In this document: in pieces, positions 1 to 6,325 of the stretch | How positions within the stretch are numbered: the stretch's first letter is position 1 | Layout: every line of letters starts with the position of its first letter | Assembly (NCBI GenBank): GCA_944333305.1 | Contig: CALVKV010000026.1 | Coordinates: 1 to 14,484, forward strand | Source of the DNA: an uncultured Bacilli bacterium | GTDB taxonomy: Bacteria; Bacillota_I; Bacilli_A; RF39; UBA660 | Length of the DNA: 14,484 bases | Direction: 5' to 3' | The notes under the pieces: model-generated | Databases searched by the model: none | Told to the model about the DNA's origin: nothing | The model's input: only the letters and a program-made list of their open reading frames with translations | Made by a program: the position numbers and the translations under genes

Positions 1-10
1 AAAAATACAA

Positions 11-45
11 AAAAAGACAGTAATTTCAACAATTATTGTCTTTTT
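11..45 (+). terminator. Intrinsic terminator of an upstream gene
   Basis: A 15-bp stem (11-25 with 31-45, one G-T wobble) closes a 5-base loop, TCAAC, and ends in a run of five T. It probably ends the gene lying left of the window, which may be the DGR target. It also separates that gene's transcript from the template-repeat RNA that follows. Confidence 0.8.
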
Positions 46-72
46 GTCTTATAAATTATTTTGTCCTATAAT
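44..72 (+). promoter_or_regulatory. Possible promoter of the DGR template RNA
   Basis: TTGTCT (44-49) and a consensus TATAAT (67-72) are 17 bases apart, predicting a start near 78-80. The -35 overlaps the T-run of the preceding terminator, and the -10 overlaps the first two codons of the template repeat. That overlap is odd. The TATAAT may partly be template sequence (Tyr-Asn codons TAT AAT) rather than a promoter. Inference from motifs only. Confidence 0.45.
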
Positions 73-120
73 AACAACAATGTGAATAACAACAACGCTG
101 CTCGTCCAGATTCCTACTAA
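67..120 (+). repeat. DGR template repeat (TR), core
   Basis: Read in the frame starting at 67, this stretch gives Tyr, four Asn, Val, four Asn, then Ala-Ala-Arg-Pro-Asp-Ser-Tyr and a stop at 118-120. Eight consecutive or near-consecutive AAY codons are the hallmark of a DGR template: A-to-N mutagenesis of AAY codons reaches many amino acids but no stop. The A-free, GC-richer block at 97-107 would be the unmutated 3' anchor. AAC is rare elsewhere in this AT-rich window, so the composition stands out. There is no in-frame start, and an in-frame stop at 52-54 limits the coding-equivalent part to at most 55-120. No second copy was seen in the window. The left boundary is uncertain without the matching variable repeat. 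Confidence 0.72.
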
Positions 121-296
121 GGCTAGAAATTAATCTAGTGTCACCGCATTTTGTTGGCTAAGGCTTACAAATAGAGGAAGTTTTGAATGGAAACAAGTTT
201 AATTCCCAGGACGATAGTCCTAAATATATAATATAGATGTTCATTGACTTAGAATAAAGTTCTTGGACTATCCCTATATTAAAATAATTTGATAGT
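121..296 (+). ncRNA. Structured DGR spacer RNA downstream of the TR
   Basis: This 176-base non-coding stretch between the TR and the accessory genes shows several possible RNA stems: CTAGA/TCTAG (123-127 with 134-138), GTTT/AAAC (180-183 with 191-194), and AGGAC-GATA-GTCCT (208-221). A long-range pairing of GATAGTCC (213-220) with GGACTATC (265-272) would compete with the 208-221 hairpin. The 8-base word CTAAGGCT occurs at the TR end (117-124) and again at 158-165. In studied DGRs the spacer next to the TR folds and is needed for cDNA priming; that role is inferred here. No open reading frame with a ribosome binding site was seen. Confidence 0.55.
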
Positions 297-332
297 AAGA
301 AGTAGTATGTTTTTATGTATTACTTCTTTTTT
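297..332 (+). terminator. Terminator between TR RNA and DGR genes
   Basis: An 11-bp stem (297-307 with 318-328, one G-T wobble) with a 10-base loop runs into six T (327-332). It would end most template RNA before the accessory genes, or attenuate read-through into them. The ATG at 315 lies at the loop/stem boundary, which argues against its being a start codon. Confidence 0.7.
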
Positions 333-341
333 GGAGTTAGT

Positions 342-677
342 ATGAAGAAAAGAACACCTTTAAACAAATATAATTATTATAAAAGAGATTATGCTAAGTA
401 TTTATTACTTATTAAGAGTAAAGATAAACTTATAACTTTTGGTATTGATGCTAAGATAGTGGCATATCTTTTTAAAATAAAATATTGTGATGAAATTATA
501 CTTGATAAATATCTATTAGATGATTTGTTAGTATTAAAAGAAAAGTATCACTTTAATATTGCAGTAGTTGGTCCTAAGATAAGAGAATATTATTGTAGTA
601 AATGTAGTGATTATCTAAAATTAAAAAATAAAAGTAAGAAATATATTAAGGAGTGTTGCAGTTATGGAGAAGAATGA
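342..677 (+). CDS. MutS domain I-like DGR accessory protein (MSL type)
   Basis: A 111-residue protein if started at 342. That ATG has GGAG at 333-336, five bases upstream, whereas an in-frame ATG at 315 lies within the preceding terminator hairpin. The central part (tyrosine/lysine-rich start, LLLIKSKDKLITFGIDAKIV, then an alternating beta-alpha pattern ending FNIAVVGP) resembles the N-terminal mismatch-recognition domain of MutS, in which a short strand pair is followed by 'fG.DA.iva'. A MutS-like accessory (MSL) is a known but uncommon DGR partner. No MutS ATPase part is present. It overlaps the next gene by 14 bases, so translation is probably coupled. Its biochemical role in DGRs is not settled. 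The family call rests on remembered pattern, not a profile search. Confidence 0.6.
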   Translation: MKKRTPLNKYNYYKRDYAKYLLLIKSKDKLITFGIDAKIVAYLFKIKYCDEIILDKYLLDDLLVLKEKYHFNIAVVGPKIREYYCSKCSDYLKLKNKSKKYIKECCSYGEE

Positions 678-1023
678 TTCATTTAAAATAATGAAAAATA
701 CTAAAGAATTAGTTAGTGATGTAGTAGAGTTTTCAAGAAATTTTCCTAAAAGTGAAAGTGTTTTGAAAAAGAATTTGCAAGATGAGTTATTTAATTTAGT
801 TAGATTATTAAATTCATATATTGTTAATAGAGATAGTAGTAGAATAAGAGAGAAACATATAAAAGATTTTATAGTTAGCCTTTCGATGGTAGATTTTTAT
901 TTTGAATACTTGTACTTAAATAAAATAATTAGTTTTAAGAAATATAAAGATTTAGTTGGTTATGTAGTTACTATTAGAAAGCTTGCTTATGGGATGATTA
1001 AAAATGAAAAAGAGCTGTGTTAG
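664..1023 (+). CDS. Avd-like DGR accessory variability protein
   Basis: A 119-residue, largely helical, lysine-rich protein with no cysteine cluster or catalytic motif; its size and predicted four long helices fit Avd proteins. Avd is a pentameric four-helix bundle that binds the reverse transcriptase and template RNA and is needed for mutagenic retrohoming. A conserved-looking tail (F-Y-F-E-Y-L-Y-L, then helix) matches the general pattern of the Avd/four-helix family. AAGGAG at 649-654 precedes the ATG by nine bases. It overlaps MSL by 14 bases and the reverse transcriptase by 20, giving a coupled three-gene unit. The assignment comes mainly from position, length and helical pattern, because this family is poorly conserved in sequence. 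Confidence 0.65.
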   Translation: MEKNDSFKIMKNTKELVSDVVEFSRNFPKSESVLKKNLQDELFNLVRLLNSYIVNRDSSRIREKHIKDFIVSLSMVDFYFEYLYLNKIISFKKYKDLVGYVVTIRKLAYGMIKNEKELC

Positions 1024-2107
1024 TTATGATACTTTAGTTGATTATAATAAAATACTTGATAGTTATAGACTTGTAGTTAAAAATACAGAACATAAAGAGA
1101 AATTATTTAAGTATAATTTGTTTTTATCTAGTAATTTAGTTAGTATTTATAATTCTTTAAAAGACTTTAAATATCATCATGGTAAATATAATATCTTTTT
1201 AATAAAAGATCCTAAATATAGGGTTATTATGAGTGAGAATTTAACTGATAAAATAGTTAATCAAATGGTTAGTGAATATATATTAAAGCCCATCTTAGAA
1301 CCTAAGCTTATAGATAGTAATGTTGCGACAAGAAAAGGTATGGGTAGTAGTTATGCTTTTAATCTTTGTAAGAAGTATATTAATAACTTAAAAAGAAAAG
1401 GGAAAGAAGTATATGTCCTTAAGTTTGATATAAAGAAATACTTTTATAATATAGATCATGATATATTAATAGAAAGGTTAGATAAAATATATGAAGATAA
1501 GAGAATAGTTTCTTTACTTAAAGATATTATTTATAGTTCTAATATGGGGTATGTTAATAGGGAAATAGATAATATTATAAATAGAGAACTTAAAAAAGAT
1601 TTATCTCTTAATCATGAGAATGAACTTAAGAAGGTTCCTAGATATAATTATCATAAAGGACTTGCTATTGGTAATGTTACTAGTCAGATTTTGGCAATAT
1701 TTTATTTAAATAGAATAGATCATTTAATAAAAGAGAAACTTGGATGTAAATATTATATAAGATATATGGATGATGGAGTTATCCTTGATTATGATAAAGA
1801 GAGATTAAAATATATTAAAAATGTTATTGAAAAGGAGCTTGTTAAAGAAAAGTTAGAGCTTAATAAGAAAACTAATATATATAAGTTAAGTAGTGGTTTT
1901 ACTTTTATAGGATATAGATTTATTTTAAGAAATAATAAGCTTATTATTAGAATAAATAATAAAGTAAAGGCAAGGATTAAAAGAAAGATAAAATACTTAA
2001 GTATTTATGATAAAGATAAGTTAGTGAGAGTTAAAGCTAGTTATTATGGTTATATGAAGAGAGCTTCTACTAATTATTTACAATATAAATTTAAGATAAA
2101 ATCTTAA
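1004..2107 (+). CDS. DGR-type reverse transcriptase
   Basis: A 367-residue RNA-directed DNA polymerase. Seen in order: the region before motif 3 (ATRKGMGS, about 108-115), motif A FDIKKYF (141-147) with catalytic Asp142, motif 4 IGNVTSQ (222-228), the catalytic YMDD box (254-257), and the later FTFIGYRF segment. The [I/L/V]GxxxSQ form of motif 4, in place of the QGxxxSP usual in retroviral, group II intron and retron enzymes, is the signature of DGR reverse transcriptases. There is no intron maturase, endonuclease or retron-type C-terminal domain. The segment before motif 4 (roughly 180-218) is long and lysine-rich. The ribosome binding site is weak (GGGATGA, 991-997), so expression likely depends on coupling to avd. 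The enzyme copies the TR with adenine-specific errors; the cDNA then replaces a variable repeat in a target gene not present here. Confidence 0.92.
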   Translation: MKKSCVSYDTLVDYNKILDSYRLVVKNTEHKEKLFKYNLFLSSNLVSIYNSLKDFKYHHGKYNIFLIKDPKYRVIMSENLTDKIVNQMVSEYILKPILEPKLIDSNVATRKGMGSSYAFNLCKKYINNLKRKGKEVYVLKFDIKKYFYNIDHDILIERLDKIYEDKRIVSLLKDIIYSSNMGYVNREIDNIINRELKKDLSLNHENELKKVPRYNYHKGLAIGNVTSQILAIFYLNRIDHLIKEKLGCKYYIRYMDDGVILDYDKERLKYIKNVIEKELVKEKLELNKKTNIYKLSSGFTFIGYRFILRNNKLIIRINNKVKARIKRKIKYLSIYDKDKLVRVKASYYGYMKRASTNYLQYKFKIKS

Positions 2108-2116
2108 TTGTTTTTT
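2091..2116 (+). terminator. Shared 3'-end palindrome and terminator
   Basis: TTAAGAT (2091-2097), AAA, ATCTTAA (2101-2107), then TTGTTTTTT. The stop of the reverse transcriptase (2105-2107) and that of the convergent Crp/Fnr gene (complement of 2091-2093) are the two ends of the same palindrome. The T-run favours termination of the rightward transcript. Confidence 0.6.
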
Positions 2117-2717
2117 CATATCTTTCAATTAAGCCTTTCTCTTCCATCTTTTTTAACTCTCTCATTAAGTTAGATCTGTCTACAAATAAATATTCTGCTA
2201 TGGCTTTATATGAAGTTGTTACTTTGAAAATATTATTTTTGTTTGTTCTTTGCTTTAAAAAGAATAATATTTTTTCTTCAACTGTTCTTTTTGATAATAA
2301 TTCGATTTTTTCGTTTTGTTGTTTGTTATCAATAATTAATAAATCAAATAATGTTAAAATTAGATTATTGTGAAAGGGACAATTACTGTTACAATTTTTA
2401 ATAATGTTGTAATAGTCAATAAAAATAACTTCTGTTTCGCCATTGCTGATAATATAAATTTCATCTTCTGTATTTTGAAAAAATAGATTAGAAAAGATAT
2501 CGTTTTCTTTTAAATCTCTCATAATAGTAGTATTTCCTTCTTTGTCCATCTTTACGATATTAGCTTTACCATAATTAATAAATCCTATTTTCTTTTTGAT
2601 AGGTGAATAACTAAGTATTAAATCTTTATTGTAAAATATTTTACGTTTAACATTTACACAGCTTGACAAATTTTTTTTGAATTCTAAAATCTTTGTTTCT
2701 TCTAGAGTTTTCGACAT
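2091..2717 (-). CDS. Crp/Fnr-family transcriptional regulator
   Basis: A 208-residue regulator. The N-terminal 120 residues follow the cyclic-nucleotide-binding-like beta barrel of the Crp/Fnr family, then a long dimerisation helix (about 120-155, with the typical KIELLSKRTVEEKILFFL). A C-terminal winged helix-turn-helix (about 165-205) has recognition helix RSNLMRELKKMEEKGLI. The canonical cAMP-binding residues are not evident. Cys109, Cys113 and His116 form a C-x3-C-x2-H cluster, and Cys20 lies near the N-terminus, so a metal, iron-sulfur or redox input is possible. This is inference: similar cysteine-rich forms occur in Firmicutes Crp/Fnr proteins, but ligands are mostly unproven. A ribosome binding site (AAGAGG, complement of 2727-2732) supports the start. 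It is divergent from nrdD1 and shares a palindromic intergenic region, suggesting control of anaerobic nucleotide reduction and of itself. Confidence 0.85.
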   Translation of the reverse strand: MSKTLEETKILEFKKNLSSCVNVKRKIFYNKDLILSYSPIKKKIGFINYGKANIVKMDKEGNTTIMRDLKENDIFSNLFFQNTEDEIYIISNGETEVIFIDYYNIIKNCNSNCPFHNNLILTLFDLLIIDNKQQNEKIELLSKRTVEEKILFFLKQRTNKNNIFKVTTSYKAIAEYLFVDRSNLMRELKKMEEKGLIERYEKTIKILS

Positions 2718-2740
2718 ATAACTACACCTCTTTAATTTTT

Positions 2741-2769
2741 ATTTTAACAAAAAAATATTATTGTTGCAA
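2741..2769 (-). promoter_or_regulatory. Likely promoter of the Crp/Fnr gene
   Basis: On the minus strand, TTGCAA (complement of 2764-2769) and TAAAAT (complement of 2741-2746) are separated by 17 bases. The -35 lies inside the palindrome at 2751-2788, so a bound regulator would block it, fitting negative autoregulation. Confidence 0.5.
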
Positions 2770-2788
2770 ATGCAACAATAATATTTTT
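2751..2788. promoter_or_regulatory. Perfect palindrome, probable Crp/Fnr operator
   Basis: An 18-bp arm (2751-2768) is repeated exactly in inverted form at 2771-2788 around a central AA. The core reads TTGTTGCA-AA-TGCAACAA, the size and symmetry expected of a Crp/Fnr site. Its centre, 2769.5, is 41.5-42.5 bases upstream of the start predicted from the TAGAAT -10 at 2800-2805, which is the classic class II activator position. It could also fold as a hairpin in RNA, but it lies upstream of both predicted transcription starts. Confidence 0.7.
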
Positions 2789-2799
2789 GCTTGATGAGT

Positions 2800-2805
2800 T
2801 AGAAT
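2800..2805 (+). promoter_or_regulatory. -10 element of the nrdD1 operon
   Basis: TAGAAT at 2800-2805 would start transcription near 2811-2812. The correctly spaced -35 position (2777-2782, AATAAT) is a poor match, which suits an activator-dependent promoter. No tandem NrdR-like boxes were noticed in 2718-2833. Confidence 0.45.
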
Positions 2806-2833
2806 TGAGTTTGTAGGATAGGAGTGGTGAAGT

Positions 2834-4963
2834 ATGGCAGATATAATGATTGTTAAAAGAAATGGTAATTTGGAAAAATTTGATCCAGAACGTGTTAAGA
2901 AAGCGGTTATATCTAGTGCTGAGAGAGTTATGGTTGATTTAACTGATGAGGCATTAGATAAAGTAGTTGATAAAGTAGTGGAGCTTCTTAAAACACAAAC
3001 TAGTAATCCTACTGTGGAACAAGTTCATAGTTGTCTTGAGGTGGCTCTTGAACAAATTAACCCATTAGTAGCAAAGAGTTATCGTGAATATCGTGATTAT
3101 AAAAAAGATATTGTACATATTTTAGATGAAGTTTATAAGAAAGCACAAATTATTACTTATATTGGTGATAAAGAATGTGCTAATATGGATAGTGCTTTGG
3201 TTACAACGCAAAGATGTTTAATTTATAATAGTTTGAATAAAGAACTTTATAAAAAATTCTTTTTAACTTCAGCAGAAATTGAAGCTTGTAAAGATGGCTA
3301 TATTTATATTCATGATATGAGTGCGAGACGTGATACGATGAATTGTTGTTTGTTTGATATGGCTAACGTTTTAAAAGATGGTTTTGAGATGAGTAATATT
3401 TGGTATACAGAACCTAAAACATTAGGAACAGCTTTTAATGTTGTGGGTGATGTTACTATTAATACAACAGCAATGCAATATGGTGGTTTTACTGTTCCAG
3501 AAGTAGATACAATATTAAAAAAGTATGCTAAGAAAAGCTATGATATGTATTATAAAGAATATTTAGATATTAAGGGGAAAAAATTTACGAAAGAAGCAGA
3601 AGATTATGCTTGGAAGAAAACTATTAGGGAATGTGAACAAGGTTATCAAGGACTTGAATATAAATTAAATACAGTTAGTTCTAGTAGAGGTGATTATCCT
3701 TTTGTAACTCTTACTTTTGGAGTAGATAAAGATAAGTTTGCTGTTATGATTACAAAGACTATTTTAGATGTTCATCGTAAAGGTCAAGGTAAGAAAGGTT
3801 TTAAGCGACCAACAGTATTTCCTAAACTTGTATTTTTATATGATAAAAAACTTCATGGTGAAGGTGGTGTTTTAAGAGATAGTTTTCTTACAGCTATTAA
3901 GTGTAGTGAAAAGACAATGTATCCTGATTATTTATCGTTAAGTGGTGAAGGATATGTTCCAGAAATGTATAAAAAATATGGAAGAATTGTTTCACCTATG
4001 GGATGTAGAGCTTTTTTATCTTCTTGGTATGAAAAGGGTGGTATGGAACCAGCTGATATATCAGATAAACCAGTATTTATTGGTAGATTTAATATAGGGG
4101 CTATTTCTTTACATTTACCAATGATTTTAGCGAAAGCACGTGAAGAGCAGAAAGACTTTTATGAAGTACTTGATTATTATTTAGAGATGATTAGACGAAT
4201 TCATATTAGAACATATCGTTATCTTGCTAAACGTAAAGCTTCTACTAATCCTTTAGCATACTGTCAAGGTGGTTTTTATGGAGGCAATTTAAAGCCTGAT
4301 GAGTCAATTGAACCTATATTAAAGTCATCAACTGCATCTTTTGGTATTACGGCTTTAAATGAATTGCAAGTTTTATATAATGGTAAAAGTATTGTCAAAG
4401 ATGGTCAGTTTGCCCTTGATGTTATGAAATATATTAATAAGAAGACTACAGAATTTAAAAAAGAAGATAATATTCTTTATGCTATATATGGAACACCTGC
4501 TGAGAGTTTATGTGGCTTACAGATTAAACAATTCCGTAAGAAATATGGTGTTATTCCTGGGGTTAGTTCGCGTGAATATGTTTCTAATAGTTTTCATTGC
4601 GGTGTTTGGGAAGATATTACAGGAATTGAAAAGCAAGATTTGGAAGATAGATTCTGGGAATTATTTAAAGGTGGTCGTATTCAATATGTTCGTTATAATT
4701 TAAGTTATAATACTAAAGCGATGATTACTTATATTGAAAGAGCAATGGATAAAGGTTTTTATGAAGGCGTTAATTTATCACTTGCTTACTGTAATAACTG
4801 TGGCCATGAAGAATTAGATATGGATGTTTGTCCTAAATGTGGAAGTAGTGATTTAACGAAGATAGATAGAATGAATGGATACCTTTCTTATTCTAGAGTA
4901 CATGGCGATACGATGCTTAGTAATGCTAAGATGGTAGAAATTTCTGAAAGGAAATCTATGTAG
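2834..4963 (+). CDS. nrdD: Anaerobic (class III) ribonucleoside-triphosphate reductase 1
   Basis: A 709-residue glycyl-radical enzyme that reduces ribonucleoside triphosphates to deoxy forms without oxygen. Seen in order: an N-terminal ATP-cone (about 3-92, beginning IVKRNG), the ten-stranded barrel, the active-site loop SPMGCRAF with the presumed thiyl-radical Cys391, and a zinc site of two C-x2-C pairs (Cys653/656 and Cys666/669). The C-terminal glycyl-radical motif RMNGYL has Gly682, 27 residues from the end. All functional parts are present and the length is normal. The tail (GDTMLSNAKM) is of the type I associate with lactic-acid-bacterial NrdD. GGAG at 2821-2824 precedes the ATG. It heads an operon with a MazG-like gene, nrdG1, dut and tdk. 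It belongs to a clearly different NrdD subgroup from the second reductase at 7689. Confidence 0.95.
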   Translation: MADIMIVKRNGNLEKFDPERVKKAVISSAERVMVDLTDEALDKVVDKVVELLKTQTSNPTVEQVHSCLEVALEQINPLVAKSYREYRDYKKDIVHILDEVYKKAQIITYIGDKECANMDSALVTTQRCLIYNSLNKELYKKFFLTSAEIEACKDGYIYIHDMSARRDTMNCCLFDMANVLKDGFEMSNIWYTEPKTLGTAFNVVGDVTINTTAMQYGGFTVPEVDTILKKYAKKSYDMYYKEYLDIKGKKFTKEAEDYAWKKTIRECEQGYQGLEYKLNTVSSSRGDYPFVTLTFGVDKDKFAVMITKTILDVHRKGQGKKGFKRPTVFPKLVFLYDKKLHGEGGVLRDSFLTAIKCSEKTMYPDYLSLSGEGYVPEMYKKYGRIVSPMGCRAFLSSWYEKGGMEPADISDKPVFIGRFNIGAISLHLPMILAKAREEQKDFYEVLDYYLEMIRRIHIRTYRYLAKRKASTNPLAYCQGGFYGGNLKPDESIEPILKSSTASFGITALNELQVLYNGKSIVKDGQFALDVMKYINKKTTEFKKEDNILYAIYGTPAESLCGLQIKQFRKKYGVIPGVSSREYVSNSFHCGVWEDITGIEKQDLEDRFWELFKGGRIQYVRYNLSYNTKAMITYIERAMDKGFYEGVNLSLAYCNNCGHEELDMDVCPKCGSSDLTKIDRMNGYLSYSRVHGDTMLSNAKMVEISERKSM

Positions 4964-4964
4964 T

Positions 4965-5234
4965 ATGTATAATTATGATAAAGCTAAGGATATTTTAGGA
5001 GATAAAGTTATAGTTATCGCCATTGAAGAGATGGCAGAACTTATGAAGCAACTTACAAAAGGGTTACGTGGTAAGATGAATAGGGAACACTTGCTAGAAG
5101 AATATGCTGATTGTTTAATCGTAATGGAATGGATTAAGAGGTATTATGATTTAAGTGATGAAGAGATAAAAAAATGGCTTGATAAGAAGAATGAGCGAAA
5201 TAGGAAGAAAATAGAAGAGGGGGTGTTCAGGTGA
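4965..5234 (+). CDS. MazG-like nucleotide pyrophosphohydrolase
   Basis: An 89-residue all-helical protein with the MazG-superfamily metal-binding pattern: EExxE at residues 21-25 (EEMAE) and ExxD at 46-49 (EYAD), on successive helices. Such enzymes hydrolyse (d)NTPs to monophosphate and pyrophosphate and are often house-cleaning enzymes. At under 100 residues it is a single-domain form. It starts one base after the nrdD1 stop (TAG T ATG) with AAAGGA about 12 bases upstream. Its TGA stop lies inside the GTG start of nrdG1, so the three are translated as a unit. Position between reductase and activase suggests a role in balancing or cleaning the dNTP pool. The substrate is unknown. Confidence 0.75.
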   Translation: MYNYDKAKDILGDKVIVIAIEEMAELMKQLTKGLRGKMNREHLLEEYADCLIVMEWIKRYYDLSDEEIKKWLDKKNERNRKKIEEGVFR

Positions 5235-5773
5235 GGTATCATAATATAACAAAAGCAGATATGCTTAATGGCGAAGGACTTAGAGTAGTTTTATGGGTAT
5301 CTGGCTGTTCTCATCATTGTCATGCTTGTCAAAATGCTTTTACTTGGGATAAAGATGATGGATTGATTTTTGATGATAGTGCTAAAAAGGAAATATTTAA
5401 TGAACTAGAAAAAGATTGGTGTAGTGGAATAACTTTATCAGGAGGAGACCCTTTGTTTCTAGGTAATAGATGTGAGATTTCTAAACTAGTTAAAGAGATT
5501 AGAGAAAAGTTTAGAGATAAAACTATCTGGCTTTATACAGGTTATACTTGGGAAGAGTTGTTAGAACAGAAGAAGACTGATAAAGATTTAGATACTATTT
5601 TAAATAATATAGATGTATTACTTGATGGGAGATTTGTATTAAGGCTTGCAAGTGAAAAAATACATTATGTTGGTAGTAGTAATCAATGTATTATTGATGT
5701 TCCTCTGAGTCTAAAAAAGAATAAGAAGGTATTATATATAGATAATAGTAAAATTTTAAAAGGAGTAGAATAA
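5231..5773 (+). CDS. nrdG: Anaerobic ribonucleotide reductase activating enzyme 1
   Basis: A 180-residue radical-SAM protein that cleaves S-adenosylmethionine with a [4Fe-4S] cluster to place the glycyl radical on NrdD. The cluster motif C-x3-C-x2-C is at Cys26, Cys30 and Cys33 (CSHHCHAC). The SAM-binding GGDP (in ITLSGGDP) and the WLYTGYTWEEL segment typical of NrdG follow. Length is standard for NrdG, a minimal radical-SAM fold. The start is GTG at 5231, chosen because GAGGGGG lies seven bases upstream and the GTGA overlap with the MazG-like gene implies coupling. Its natural partner is presumably NrdD1, two genes upstream. Cross-activation of the second reductase cannot be excluded. Confidence 0.93.
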   Translation: MRYHNITKADMLNGEGLRVVLWVSGCSHHCHACQNAFTWDKDDGLIFDDSAKKEIFNELEKDWCSGITLSGGDPLFLGNRCEISKLVKEIREKFRDKTIWLYTGYTWEELLEQKKTDKDLDTILNNIDVLLDGRFVLRLASEKIHYVGSSNQCIIDVPLSLKKNKKVLYIDNSKILKGVE

Positions 5774-6198
5774 TGGAAGAAAAATTAAAAATGGGATTTA
5801 AATTAATTATGAGTGGAGAATATGGAAATATTTCAGGGGGTTATTTAAAGGAAACAGAATCTTTAATAGTTCCTATTGGATTAACTGAAAATGAGAAATT
5901 ATTTATTGCTAATTATCCATTTATTTGCGAAATGATAAAGTTAGGTAATATCTTGGAATTAATGGAAGCTGATAATCAGATAGTTTCTGTACTAGGAAAA
6001 AGAAGCTTTGATGAAAGTAAAGAAACTGAATGTTTTGAAGAAATTGAAAAAATTTCAGATATGGATTTAACTAGTTCATTAGAAAAATTAAATGCAAGAT
6101 TGGAAAGTAGCTCTTATTATACTGATGATAGTAAAGAAGATTGTAAATTGTTTTTAAAATATCAATTTTATGCAAATAGATTTTTAAAGAAAAGATAG
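5773..6198 (+). CDS. Hypothetical protein in the nrd operon
   Basis: A 141-residue acidic, soluble protein of unknown family; I do not recognise it. There is no signal peptide, membrane segment or clear catalytic motif. The N-terminus (MEEKLKMGFKL) is followed by a compact mixed region to about residue 80 and a helical, acidic C-terminal half. Its ATG overlaps the nrdG1 stop (TAATG), and AAAGGAG sits eight bases upstream at 5758-5764, so it is a genuine operon member. Directly downstream is a broken copy of the same N-terminus (MEEILKMGF at 6209), so it was once a tandem pair. Context suggests a nucleotide-pool or reductase-related role, but that is only guilt by association. Confidence 0.6.
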   Translation: MEEKLKMGFKLIMSGEYGNISGGYLKETESLIVPIGLTENEKLFIANYPFICEMIKLGNILELMEADNQIVSVLGKRSFDESKETECFEEIEKISDMDLTSSLEKLNARLESSSYYTDDSKEDCKLFLKYQFYANRFLKKR

Positions 6199-6208
6199 GA
6201 GTGGGGTA

Positions 6209-6325
6209 ATGGAAGAAATATTAAAGATGGGATTTACAATTATCTAATCATAAAGAAAAAGAAGATGTAAAAATTTATAAGTTATATGGTAATGATAAAT
6301 ATAAATTAGAGGAGGAAAATAAATA
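6209..6325 (+). pseudogene. Truncated paralog of the preceding gene
   Basis: ATG at 6209 begins MEEILKMGFTII and stops at 6245-6247. The first residues match the start of the 5773 gene (MEEKLKMGFKLI), and a GGAGTGGGG ribosome-binding region is kept. From 6240 another frame continues open (LSNHKEKEDVKIYKLYGN onward, rich in Lys/Glu) to a stop at 6322-6324, just before dut. The simplest reading is a tandem duplicate broken by a deletion and frameshift. A working 12-residue leader peptide coupling translation into dut is less likely but possible. Confidence 0.55.

Noticed and set aside
315..341. Upstream ATG at 315 as start of the MSL-like gene
   Set aside because: It lies in the loop/stem of a terminator hairpin and has no ribosome binding site; the ATG at 342 has GGAG five bases upstream.
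1004..2107. Retron or group II intron reverse transcriptase
   Set aside because: No retron-like msr/msd repeats, no intron domain V/VI and no maturase domain seen; IGNVTSQ motif 4, Avd and the AAY-rich template indicate a DGR.
2751..2788. Palindrome as an intrinsic terminator
   Set aside because: It lies upstream of both divergent genes rather than after a gene, has only an AA centre, and its position fits an operator.
4479..4703. Plus-strand open frame inside nrdD1
   Set aside because: It is a shadow of the nrdD1 reading frame with no ribosome binding site or recognisable product.
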